From NCBI RefSeq assembly GCF_014217785.1, contig NZ_CP048814.1:186001-250000 (forward strand): a DNA stretch of 64,000 nt, read 5' to 3'. The notes under the pieces are model-generated. The model was given only the letters and a program-made list of their open reading frames with translations, was not told the origin of the DNA and ran no database searches. Origin of the DNA: Rhodococcus triatomae. GTDB taxonomy: Bacteria; Actinomycetota; Actinomycetes; Mycobacteriales; Mycobacteriaceae. Positions 56,793-64,000 of this stretch are shown here, in pieces (positions within the stretch are counted from its first letter, which is position 1; each line of letters begins with the position of its first letter). The position numbers and the translations under genes are program-made.

Positions 56793-57890
56793 CTACTTGG
56801 TGTTGACCTCTACGAACGGCGGCACGACGACGGTCGCCCGCAGCGAGCGCCCCCGCACGTCGACCTCGACTTCGTCACCAGCCGCGATGCCCGAGGAAGT
56901 GTCCAGCAGCGCCAGGGCGATGCCGATCTTGAGGGTCGGCGAGAAGGTGCCCGACGTGGTGACACCCACGGCATCGCCGGCCCGGCGAACCGTGAGCTCG
57001 GCGCGCAGCACCCCTCGGTCCACTGCTTTCAGCCCCCACAGCCGCCGCGCCGGTCCGGCTTCCTTCTGCGCGGCCAGCGCGGCCCGTCCCCAGAACGCCG
57101 GCTTCTTCCAGCCGACGGCCCACCCGCAGCGCGCTTCGAGGGGTGAGATCTCGAGGGAGAGCTCGTGCCCGTGCAGCGGGTAACCCATCTCGGTACGCAG
57201 GGTGTCGCGGGCACCGAGGCCGGCAGGAGATCCGCCGAGTGCACGCACGGGACCGAGTAGTGCCCGGAACAACGCCTCGCTGTCCGCCCACCGCGGGACC
57301 AGCTCGTAGCCCACTTCCCCGGTGTATCCGCTACGGCACACCCGGACCGGGACGCCGTTCCATTCCGCGTCGACGAAGCCCATGTACTCGATGTCGGTGG
57401 GCAGCCCGAGCGCGGTGAGGACCTCCACCGACCTCGGACCCTGCACGGCGAGGACACCGAAGTCGCGGTGCTGGTTCGTCACCGTCACCCCGTCCGGTGC
57501 GCCGAGCGCGAGCGCATCGACCACCGCGGCCGTGTTGGCCGCGTTGGGGACGAGGAACACCTCCTCGTCGGAGACGTAGTAGGCGATGAGGTCGTCGACC
57601 ACTCCCCCGTCGTCGGTACAGCACAGCGTGTACTGCGCCTTGCCCGGGGCGATACGGCCCAGGTCGTTGGTGAGCGTCGCATCGACGTAGTCGGCTGCCC
57701 CCGGCCCACGGACGACGGCCTTGCCGAGATGGCTGACGTCGAACAGCCCGACGGTCTCGCGGACCGCGGTGTGCTCGGACACCGTTCCCTCGTACGAGAC
57801 CGGCATCTCCCACCCGCCGAACGGCGCGAACGTGGCGCCGAGTTCGACGTGCACGTCGTGGACGGGCCCCTGCAGCAACTGCTCACTCAT
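56793..57890 (-). CDS. gcvT: Aminomethyltransferase, glycine cleavage T-protein
   Basis: This is a 365-aa T-protein that moves the methylene group from lipoyl-H-protein to THF. The start has [24 protein letters not shown]-like wording (here [20 protein letters not shown]), then [16 protein letters not shown] and the folate-site region [31 protein letters not shown] and [11 protein letters not shown] follow. gcvH and gcvP are not in the window. Its partner H-protein needs lipoate, made by lipA and lipB at the right end. The ATG at 57890 is leaderless (TAGGTT, then 7 nt). Confidence 0.95.
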   Translation of the reverse strand: MSEQLLQGPVHDVHVELGATFAPFGGWEMPVSYEGTVSEHTAVRETVGLFDVSHLGKAVVRGPGAADYVDATLTNDLGRIAPGKAQYTLCCTDDGGVVDDLIAYYVSDEEVFLVPNAANTAAVVDALALGAPDGVTVTNQHRDFGVLAVQGPRSVEVLTALGLPTDIEYMGFVDAEWNGVPVRVCRSGYTGEVGYELVPRWADSEALFRALLGPVRALGGSPAGLGARDTLRTEMGYPLHGHELSLEISPLEARCGWAVGWKKPAFWGRAALAAQKEAGPARRLWGLKAVDRGVLRAELTVRRAGDAVGVTTSGTFSPTLKIGIALALLDTSSGIAAGDEVEVDVRGRSLRATVVVPPFVEVNTK

Positions 57891-57897
57891 GCCGCCA

Positions 57898-57903
57898 AAC
57901 CTA
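57898..57903 (-). promoter_or_regulatory. -10 TAGGTT of a leaderless transcript (gcvT)
   Basis: TAGGTT ends 7 nt before the ATG at 57890. Confidence 0.65.
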
Positions 57904-58021
57904 GCCGACCGTCGCCCGGAGCCGCACTCACCGGCACCGCGCCCCGCCCGCGCACTAGCATCGGGAACGCTGCGCCGGCAGGGACGACGCACCACTCGAC
58001 TCGAGCACAGGAGAGAACACC

Positions 58022-59539
58022 GTGAGCACACTCACAGCCCGCCAGCTCTTACCTTCGTTCGCGCTCGCGGGCGCCCTCGGCAAGAAGGTCGACATCCTGG
58101 TCGTGGGCCTCACCTCGGGTGAGGACGGACCGGAAATCGCTCTCGCCGAAGGGATCGTCGACGACGGCACACTCGCCGACGTTCTCGACGGCCTGATCGC
58201 CGTCGGAGCGACCGGCAAGGCCGAGCAGGTCACCCGGGTTCCTGCTCCCGCCTCGCTGCCGGTGGCGAGCATCGTCGCCGTGGGCCTCGGTGCCGCGGAT
58301 CGGCTCGACGCGGAGCAGATCCGGCGCTCGGCGGGCGTGGCCGCACGAGCGCTCACCGGCGTGGACACCGGGGCGTCGACGCTCTCGGTCCTCGATCTCG
58401 GTGCCGCCGCAGTCGGTTTCGCACTGGGCGCCTACTCGTTCACCGAGTTCAAGTCGGCGAAGCCCGCTCCCGGCGACACGGCCCATCCGGTCACCAGGAT
58501 CGAGCTGCTGGTGTCCTCGCCGCGGACCAAGGGCCCGAAAGCGGAGCTGGCGCGGGCGCTGACGATCGCCGAGGCCGTCGCGACTGCGCGCGAACTCGTG
58601 AACACCCCGCCCAGCCATCTCTTCCCGGCCGAGTTCGCCGCACGGGCGAAGGCGCTGGGTACCGCCGCCGGGCTGAAGGTGGAGATCCTCGACGAGAAGG
58701 CCTTGGCACGAGGCGGTTACGGCGGGATCATCGGCGTCGGCCAGGGATCCTCGCGGCCACCCCGGCTGGTCCGGATGAGCTATTCGTCCGGCAAGCGTGG
58801 CGCGAAGAAGGTCGCACTGGTGGGCAAGGGCATCACGTTCGACACCGGCGGCATCTCGATCAAGCCCGCGGCGGGGATGGAGAACATGACCTCGGACATG
58901 GCCGGTGCCGCAGCGGTGGTGGCCACGGTCGTCGCCGCGGCCGGACTCGCGCTCCCCGTCGACGTGGTCGCGACGGTCCCGATGGCCGAGAACATGCCGT
59001 CGAGCACCGCGCAGCGCCCGGGCGACGTGCTGACCCAGTACGGCGGCACCACGGTCGAGGTCATCAACACCGATGCCGAGGGCCGACTCGTCCTCGCGGA
59101 CGCCATCGTGCGTGCGTGTGAGGACGACCCGGACTACCTGGTCGACACCGCCACCCTCACCGGCGCGCAGATGGTCGCGCTCGGAAACCGGACACCCGGC
59201 GTGATGGGAACCGAGTCGTTCCGCGACCGGGTGGCCGCGATCTCGCAGGACGTCGGCGAGAACGGCTGGCCGATGCCGCTCCCGACCGAGATCCGCGCCG
59301 ACCTCGATTCGAAGGTCGCCGACCTGGCGAACGTCACCAACAATCGATGGGGCGGGATGTTGGCGGCAGCGCTGTTCCTCGAGGAGTTCGTGGCCGAGGG
59401 GGTCGAGTGGGCGCACCTCGACGTGGCGGGACCGGCCTACAACACGTCCGGCCCGTGGGGCTACACCGGGAAGGGCGGCACCGGGGTCCCGGTCCGCACC
59501 ATGCTCGCCGTCCTCGAGGACATCGCCGCGAACGGCTGA
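58022..59539 (+). CDS. pepB: M17 leucyl aminopeptidase
   Basis: This is a 505-aa cytosolic zinc/manganese aminopeptidase. The N-terminal macro-like domain is variable. The catalytic domain has [26 protein letters not shown] with metal ligands Lys and Asp, and the family signature [40 protein letters not shown] and a final [14 protein letters not shown] follow. It trims N-terminal residues in peptide turnover. AGGAG lies 8-9 nt before the GTG. It is divergent from gcvT and converges with a small unknown gene. Confidence 0.96.
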   Translation: MSTLTARQLLPSFALAGALGKKVDILVVGLTSGEDGPEIALAEGIVDDGTLADVLDGLIAVGATGKAEQVTRVPAPASLPVASIVAVGLGAADRLDAEQIRRSAGVAARALTGVDTGASTLSVLDLGAAAVGFALGAYSFTEFKSAKPAPGDTAHPVTRIELLVSSPRTKGPKAELARALTIAEAVATARELVNTPPSHLFPAEFAARAKALGTAAGLKVEILDEKALARGGYGGIIGVGQGSSRPPRLVRMSYSSGKRGAKKVALVGKGITFDTGGISIKPAAGMENMTSDMAGAAAVVATVVAAAGLALPVDVVATVPMAENMPSSTAQRPGDVLTQYGGTTVEVINTDAEGRLVLADAIVRACEDDPDYLVDTATLTGAQMVALGNRTPGVMGTESFRDRVAAISQDVGENGWPMPLPTEIRADLDSKVADLANVTNNRWGGMLAAALFLEEFVAEGVEWAHLDVAGPAYNTSGPWGYTGKGGTGVPVRTMLAVLEDIAANG

Positions 59540-59556
59540 TCGCCGCGGCCGGCGCG

Positions 59557-59916
59557 TCAGCGACTGTCGCGCTGCTCGGCTGCCCGGCGACGTTCGATCC
59601 GTCGCCGGGCATCGTGGTCCCGCATCCGCTGCGGGTAACCGGTCTTGCGGACGTCGTAGACGGGGATGTGCAGGTCCTTGCCGAGCCGGCGGGCGCCTCG
59701 CTCCCCGCCGGCCTTGCGCCGGGTCCACTCCCCGTCCGCGGCGACGAGGACGACCGTCACCTCGGTGACGGTCGTCTGCGGCTCGACGTAGGCCTCGACC
59801 CCGTGGTGCGTACGGACCCACTCAGCGAGGTAGGCGGCGTCGGACGAGTCGGGGGTCGCGCGGCCGTGCGACCCGCGCGAGGAACCGCCGCGGGAAAAGC
59901 GATCGAACAGTCCCAC
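59557..59916 (-). CDS. Small basic conserved protein of unknown function
   Basis: This is a 119-aa protein. It has a Gly/Ser/Arg-rich start ([18 protein letters not shown]) and a compact alpha/beta core ([45 protein letters not shown]). A basic C-terminal helix ([21 protein letters not shown]) ends it. I recognise it only as an actinobacterial conserved protein, sometimes labelled oxidoreductase without visible reason. The GTG at 59916 has GGAGG 4 nt upstream, which fixes the start. It converges with the aminopeptidase gene. Confidence 0.8.
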   Translation of the reverse strand: MGLFDRFSRGGSSRGSHGRATPDSSDAAYLAEWVRTHHGVEAYVEPQTTVTEVTVVLVAADGEWTRRKAGGERGARRLGKDLHIPVYDVRKTGYPQRMRDHDARRRIERRRAAEQRDSR

Positions 59917-60295
59917 CGGACCTCCCAGTACGAACGGCGCCCGACGAGGGCGACACGACACGACGCCCGATGTGAGCGCATCATCCAGTTTGCCAGGTTC
60001 ACCGCTGGGCGCACCGTGGCGAAAGCTACTCGCCGGTACGAATTGCGTGCCGCGACGCGCCCGACACGGTGTATCCGACCTCGCCGAACACTGCACTCGC
60101 GACAGTGGAAAGATGTGTGGAGGCCGACACCACGACCGGGGTGACGACGCATCCGAATATCGAGCAACATCCGCACTACCCGGGCAACTCGAGCACAATG
60201 GTCGAGGGCCCGGAATTCTCGAGCACGACCCGCTTCACGACCACAAGTCGACCCAGATCAACAACCCGAACACAACTGTCGAGGAGTCAATAGAC
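59917..60295. other. 379-bp gene-free region upstream of sucB
   Basis: GC content falls here compared with the flanks. Several CTCGAGCAC repeats and a GAGGAG ribosome-binding site for sucB (near 60281) are seen. No gene or clear -10/-35 pair was found; a long sucB leader or promoter region is likely. Confidence 0.5.
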
Positions 60296-62020
60296 ATGGC
60301 GTTCTCCGTCCAGATGCCAGCTCTTGGTGAGAGTGTCACCGAGGGGACAGTCACCAGGTGGCTCAAGCAGGAAGGAGACACGGTCGAAGTCGACGAGCCG
60401 CTGCTCGAAGTCTCCACGGACAAGGTCGACACCGAGATTCCCTCGCCCGCAGCCGGTGTGCTCAGCAAGATCGTCGCCCAGGAGGACGACACCGTCGAGA
60501 TCGGCGGAGAGCTCGCGGTGATCGGCGATGCCGGCGAGGAGCCCGCGCCCGCTGCCGAGGCGCCCGCCGAACCCGAGGCGGAGCAGTCCGCCCCCGAGGA
60601 GCCGGAGCAGGAAGAGCAGAAGCCGGAGCCTTCCCGGGAGGAAGCTCCCGCCGCGTCGTCCGGTGGCGGTTCGGGCCAGGGGACGCCGGTGACGATGCCG
60701 GAACTCGGCGAGTCCGTCACCGAGGGCACCGTCACCCGGTGGCTCAAGGCGGTCGGTGACGAGGTCGCCGCGGACGAGCCGCTGCTCGAAGTGTCCACGG
60801 ACAAGGTCGATACGGAGATCCCGTCGCCTGTCGCCGGAACGCTGCTCGAGATCACCGCCCAGGAAGACGACACGGTCGACGTCGGCGGTCAGCTCGCCGT
60901 CATCGGGACCGGCAGCCCCGCCGCCGCGGAATCCACGCCGGCACCCGACACCGAGCCCGAGTCGAAGCCCGAACCGGAGCCCGAGCCCACCCCGGCGCCG
61001 AAGGCGGCGCCCGCTCCGGCACCGAAGGCCGAGCCCGCTGCTGCCGAACCCGCCCCGAGCGCCGGGTCCTCGGACGCGACTCCGTACGTCACGCCGCTCG
61101 TGCGCAAACTGGCCTCGGAGAACAACGTCGACCTGTCGACCGTGAAGGGCACCGGTGTCGGCGGCCGGATTCGGAAGCAGGACGTCCTCGCCGCCGCCGA
61201 GGCGGCCAAGGCTCCCGCGCCTGCCGCCCCGGCCGCTGCGGCGCCCGCGGCGTCGGCCCCCGCTGCCACGGCCGGGGTGCGCCCCGAGCTGGCCCACCTG
61301 CGTGGAACGACGCAGAAGGCGAACCGGATCCGGCAGATCACCGCGACGAAGACTCGTGAGTCGCTGCAGACCACCGCCCAGCTGACCCAGACCTTCGAGG
61401 TCGACGTCACGAAGATCGCCTCGCTGCGTGCGCAGGCCAAGGCGAGCTTCCTCGAACGGGAGGGCGTCAAGCTCACCTACCTGCCGTTCTTCGCCAAGGC
61501 CGTCGTCGAGGCGCTCAAGGCGCACCCGAACATCAACGCCAGTTACGACGAGGGTGCCAAGCAGATCACCTACTACGACGCCGAGCACCTCGGCATCGCG
61601 GTGGACACCGAACAGGGACTGCTCTCGCCGGTCATTCACAACGCCGGCGACCTGTCCCTCGGTGGGTTGGCACGGGCGATCGCCGACATCGCCAAGCGGG
61701 CCCGCTCCGGCGGTCTCAAGCCGGACGAGTTGTCCGGAGGCACCTTCACGATCACGAACATCGGCAGTCAGGGCGCCCTGTTCGACACTCCGATCCTGGT
61801 TCCGCCGCAGGCGGCGATGCTGGGCACCGGCGCGATCGTCAAGCGCCCGGTCGTGCTCACCGACGAGACCGGCAACGAATCGATCGGCGTGCGGTCGATG
61901 TGCTACCTGCCGCTCACCTACGATCACCGCCTGGTCGACGGTGCGGACGCCGGACGCTTCCTCACCACGATCAAGCACCGGATCGAGGAAGGTGCGTTCG
62001 AGGCCGATCTCGGACTGTGA
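60296..62020 (+). CDS. sucB: 2-oxoacid dehydrogenase E2 (dihydrolipoamide acyltransferase) with two lipoyl domains
   Basis: This is a 574-aa E2 protein. Lipoyl domain 1 has Lys43 in [12 protein letters not shown]; an acidic linker leads to lipoyl domain 2 with Lys170 in the same motif. A Pro/Ala linker, a peripheral-subunit-binding domain ([30 protein letters not shown]) and the catalytic domain follow. His544 and Asp548 (YDHRLVDG) form the active site. In mycobacteria this gene (dlaT) is the pyruvate dehydrogenase E2 and also serves peroxidase defence; the sucB name is historical. lipB and lipA, which lipoylate it, follow. Confidence 0.95.
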   Translation: MAFSVQMPALGESVTEGTVTRWLKQEGDTVEVDEPLLEVSTDKVDTEIPSPAAGVLSKIVAQEDDTVEIGGELAVIGDAGEEPAPAAEAPAEPEAEQSAPEEPEQEEQKPEPSREEAPAASSGGGSGQGTPVTMPELGESVTEGTVTRWLKAVGDEVAADEPLLEVSTDKVDTEIPSPVAGTLLEITAQEDDTVDVGGQLAVIGTGSPAAAESTPAPDTEPESKPEPEPEPTPAPKAAPAPAPKAEPAAAEPAPSAGSSDATPYVTPLVRKLASENNVDLSTVKGTGVGGRIRKQDVLAAAEAAKAPAPAAPAAAAPAASAPAATAGVRPELAHLRGTTQKANRIRQITATKTRESLQTTAQLTQTFEVDVTKIASLRAQAKASFLEREGVKLTYLPFFAKAVVEALKAHPNINASYDEGAKQITYYDAEHLGIAVDTEQGLLSPVIHNAGDLSLGGLARAIADIAKRARSGGLKPDELSGGTFTITNIGSQGALFDTPILVPPQAAMLGTGAIVKRPVVLTDETGNESIGVRSMCYLPLTYDHRLVDGADAGRFLTTIKHRIEEGAFEADLGL

Positions 62021-62061
62021 CGAACGCGGCGGACCGCTCGGGTCGCGCCGCACACTCGAGT

Positions 62062-62094
62062 AGGGGCACCATTCCAGCAGGGGATGGTGCCCCT
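62062..62094 (+). terminator. Terminator of sucB
   Basis: An 11-bp stem (62062-62072 with 62084-62094) and an 11-nt loop lie 42 bp after the stop. Confidence 0.8.
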
Positions 62095-62200
62095 CTCGTC
62101 GCGCGTACGGTCGGCAACACCGAGTCGGCGGTACGCGACCATCCGGACGAGACGCCCGAACACGTCGCCACCGCTGTCGACGGAAAGGAGCTGGTTGCCC

Positions 62201-63091
62201 GTGCGCGTGGTCATCGCCGGTGCGTCCGGCCTGATCGGAACAGCGCTCGTGTCGACGCTGCGCCGACACGATCACGACGTGATCCGGCTGGTTCGCCGTC
62301 CCGCCGCCGGACCCGACGAGTACCGCTGGGATCCGTACACCGCCGCCCTGGACGACGCAGCCCTCGACGGAGCCGATGCCGTCGTCAACCTGTGCGGAGC
62401 CGGGGTCGGTGACCGCCGCTGGTCCGGCGCCTACAAACAACTGCTGCGGGACAGCCGGATCGTGCCGACCGACGTACTGGCACAGGCCGTCGCTCGGACC
62501 GGCGTGCCGATGTTCGCCGGCGCGAGTGCGGTGGGCTACTACGGCCACACCGGAGACCGGATCGTCGACGAGAGCTCGCCGGCGGGCACCGGCTTCCTCG
62601 CCGGCCTCTGCACGGACTGGGAGGCCGCGGCCGATCCGGCACGTGCCGCAGGGGCACGCACGACGACGCTGCGGACCGCGATCGTCCTCTCCCGGCACGG
62701 GGGCATGCTGTCCCGGTTGCGTCCGCTGTACCGGGTCCTGCTGGGCGGACGGTTCGGGGACGGACGCCAGTACGTGTCCTGGATCTCCCTCGAGGACCAG
62801 GTCGAGGCGCTGCGGTTCGTGCTCGAGCACGAGGTCGAGGGACCGGTCAATCTCACCGGACCAGCCCCGGTCACCAACGCCGAGTTCACCCGCGCCCTCT
62901 CCCGGGTGCTGCACCGGCCCGCTCCCTGGGTCGTTCCCGGGTTCGCCGCACGGGCGCTGGTCGGCGAGTTCGCCGACGAGGCGGTACTCGCCGGCCAACG
63001 CGCCATCCCGGCGGTGCTCGAAACCGCGGGCTTCGACTTCCGGCACAAGACGGTCGGCGAGGCCCTCGAGGCCGTGACGGCGCCGCCGTGA
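62201..63091 (+). CDS. TIGR01777-type NAD-dependent epimerase/dehydratase
   Basis: This is a 296-aa Rossmann-fold SDR protein. The start [26 protein letters not shown] holds the nucleotide loop. [28 protein letters not shown] and [15 protein letters not shown] follow, then [25 protein letters not shown]. The TIGR01777/YfcH group has no settled function. Mycobacteria have it at this position (Rv2216), between dlaT and lipB. AAAGGAG lies 10 nt before the GTG. Its stop overlaps a GTG that could start a longer LipB, but a leaderless ATG further on is preferred for lipB. Confidence 0.9.
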   Translation: MRVVIAGASGLIGTALVSTLRRHDHDVIRLVRRPAAGPDEYRWDPYTAALDDAALDGADAVVNLCGAGVGDRRWSGAYKQLLRDSRIVPTDVLAQAVARTGVPMFAGASAVGYYGHTGDRIVDESSPAGTGFLAGLCTDWEAAADPARAAGARTTTLRTAIVLSRHGGMLSRLRPLYRVLLGGRFGDGRQYVSWISLEDQVEALRFVLEHEVEGPVNLTGPAPVTNAEFTRALSRVLHRPAPWVVPGFAARALVGEFADEAVLAGQRAIPAVLETAGFDFRHKTVGEALEAVTAPP

Positions 63092-63112
63092 ACACCTTCT
63101 CGGCGGGCGGCG

Positions 63113-63118
63113 TAACGT
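63113..63118 (+). promoter_or_regulatory. -10 TAACGT near the lipB start
   Basis: TAACGT ends 8 nt before the ATG at 63127, consistent with a leaderless or 1-nt-leader mRNA. Confidence 0.5.
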
Positions 63119-63126
63119 CAGAGGCC

Positions 63127-63900
63127 ATGAGCTCCGTGCCCACGTCCGCCCGCGCCGCACAGTCCCCCGTCGACGTCCGCCGTCTGGGCCGGGTCGACTA
63201 CCTCGACGCCTGGGAGATCCAACGCGATCTCGCGGCCGCCCGCGCCGACGGAGACGGATCCGACACGCTGCTGCTGCTCGAGCATCCCCCGGTGTACACG
63301 GCCGGCCGCCGCACCGCCCCCGAGGATCGGCCGTCCGACGGTACCGCCGTCATCGACGTCGATCGCGGCGGCAAGATCACCTGGCACGGGCCGGGTCAGC
63401 TCGTCGGCTACCCGATCGTCCGGCTCGCCGAACCCGTCGACGTCGTCCGGTACGTGCGCCGGATCGAGCAGGCGCTCATCCAGGTGGTCACCGATCTCGG
63501 TATCGACTGTGGCCGGGTGGAAGGACGATCCGGGGTCTGGCTCTCCGCGGGCCTCCGCGACGGTGTCCTGTTGCCGGAACGCAAGGTAGCCGCGATCGGC
63601 ATCCGGGTGCAACGCGGCGTGACGCTGCACGGCTTCTCGCTGAACTGCAACTCCACCCTCGCCGGCTTCGATGCGATCGTGCCGTGCGGTATTCCCGACG
63701 CGGGCGTCACCACCCTGTCTGCCGAACTGGGCCGCGACGTGACCGTCGACGAGGTGACTCCCGCCGTGACGGCGGCCGTGCTGGACGCGCTCGACGGCAC
63801 GCTTCCGGTCGAGGACCACGACATCGCCCGCGGGCTTCCCGAACTCCCCGTGACCGAGCCCGCGCAGGCTCCCGCCTTCACCACCGTCCGGTACGGCTGA
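63127..63900 (+). CDS. lipB: LipB, octanoyl-ACP:protein octanoyltransferase
   Basis: This is a 257-aa enzyme that moves octanoyl groups from ACP to lipoyl-domain lysines such as Lys43 and Lys170 of Suc[17 protein letters not shown] and [18 protein letters not shown] are hallmark stretches. Lys153 ([10 protein letters not shown]) and Cys187 ([13 protein letters not shown]) form the catalytic dyad. ATG 63127 is chosen over GTG 63088 because it fits the family N-terminus and a -10 close upstream. lipA follows 64 bp downstream from its own promoter. Confidence 0.95.
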   Translation: MSSVPTSARAAQSPVDVRRLGRVDYLDAWEIQRDLAAARADGDGSDTLLLLEHPPVYTAGRRTAPEDRPSDGTAVIDVDRGGKITWHGPGQLVGYPIVRLAEPVDVVRYVRRIEQALIQVVTDLGIDCGRVEGRSGVWLSAGLRDGVLLPERKVAAIGIRVQRGVTLHGFSLNCNSTLAGFDAIVPCGIPDAGVTTLSAELGRDVTVDEVTPAVTAAVLDALDGTLPVEDHDIARGLPELPVTEPAQAPAFTTVRYG

Positions 63901-63951
63901 GGCTACCGCCGGGTAGCGTCGCCCGGACCGCCCCGGCCGAGTCGACGGGCG

Positions 63952-63957
63952 TACGAT
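63952..63957 (+). promoter_or_regulatory. -10 TACGAT of a leaderless transcript (lipA)
   Basis: TACGAT ends 7 nt before the GTG at 63965. Confidence 0.65.
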
Positions 63958-63964
63958 CGACATC

Positions 63965-64000
63965 GTGACTGTGGCCCCAGAAGGACGCAAACTACTCCGC
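63965..64000 (+). CDS. lipA: LipA, lipoyl synthase (first 12 codons, cut by window edge)
   Basis: Twelve codons are in view, reading MTVAPEGRKLLR, the usual actinobacterial LipA beginning. The gene follows lipB on the same strand. LipA is a radical-SAM enzyme that inserts two sulfurs into the octanoyl chain attached by LipB. The call rests on the N-terminus and conserved order; the 4Fe-4S motifs lie outside the window. Confidence 0.85.
   Translation, partial: MTVAPEGRKLLR

Noticed and set aside
60069-60293. 74-residue open frame upstream of sucB
   Set aside because: No ribosome-binding site, low-complexity Thr/Ser/Arg composition, and codon use unlike neighbours.

Overview
The window is high-GC actinobacterial DNA with dense genes, many GTG starts and 4-bp stop/start overlaps. 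Gene content and order follow, from memory, the Mycobacterium tuberculosis block from murX/mraY (about Rv2156c) to lipA (Rv2218). The meso-DAP-type MurE, the lipoarabinomannan and PIM mannosyltransferases, FadD15 and the cytochrome bcc-aa3 genes point to a mycolic-acid actinomycete. An added carotenoid set, including a protein that looks like the CrtO-type ketolase of Rhodococcus, makes Rhodococcus (Nocardiaceae) the most likely source. No tRNA, rRNA, CRISPR array, insertion sequence or prophage was seen.

Region by region. 1-7,806 (minus strand) is the 5' half of the dcw cluster: mraZ-rsmH-ftsL-ftsI-murE-murF-mraY, with a triple TGGGG MraZ operator over the mraZ promoter. 8,343-12,856 holds a DUF3040 membrane protein, a HEPN-like protein, a GNAT acetyltransferase, a CrtO-like ketolase and lipoprotein LppM. 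12,884-22,080 holds metF, then idsA2/crtE-crtI-mptA-crtB (carotenoid genes placed around a lipomannan mannosyltransferase), the Rv2175c-type DNA-binding protein and the PASTA kinase PknL. 22,127-36,583 holds aroG, an RNase AS-type exonuclease, a GT87 mannosyltransferase, an acyltransferase, a ROK kinase, an ArsA-like ATPase with two SRPBCC proteins, fadD15, pimB', a membrane gluzincin and two NlpC/P60 hydrolases, one under a c-di-AMP (ydaO) riboswitch. 37,292-41,144 holds a DnaQ-UvrC fusion, a small Lrp/AsnC-type protein, trpD and an unknown gene. 41,279-47,832 encodes the respiratory supercomplex: ctaE-qcrC-qcrA-qcrB and, on the other strand, ctaC-ctaF. 48,092-64,000 holds asnB, adoK, erpA, glycerate kinase, a DUF3043 protein, cobT-cobS, ilvE, gcvT, a leucyl aminopeptidase, a small unknown gene, sucB, a TIGR01777 epimerase, lipB and the start of lipA.

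Themes. Envelope construction dominates: peptidoglycan precursors and division (mur/fts, asnB), peptidoglycan hydrolases, lipoglycans (mptA, GT87, pimB'), carotenoids and a Ser/Thr kinase that senses the envelope. The second theme is central and respiratory metabolism: lipoylation (lipA, lipB) beside its client sucB, together with gcvT. A striking regulatory theme is leaderless transcription. At least 14 genes have a TANNNT-like -10 hexamer ending 6-8 nt before the start codon.
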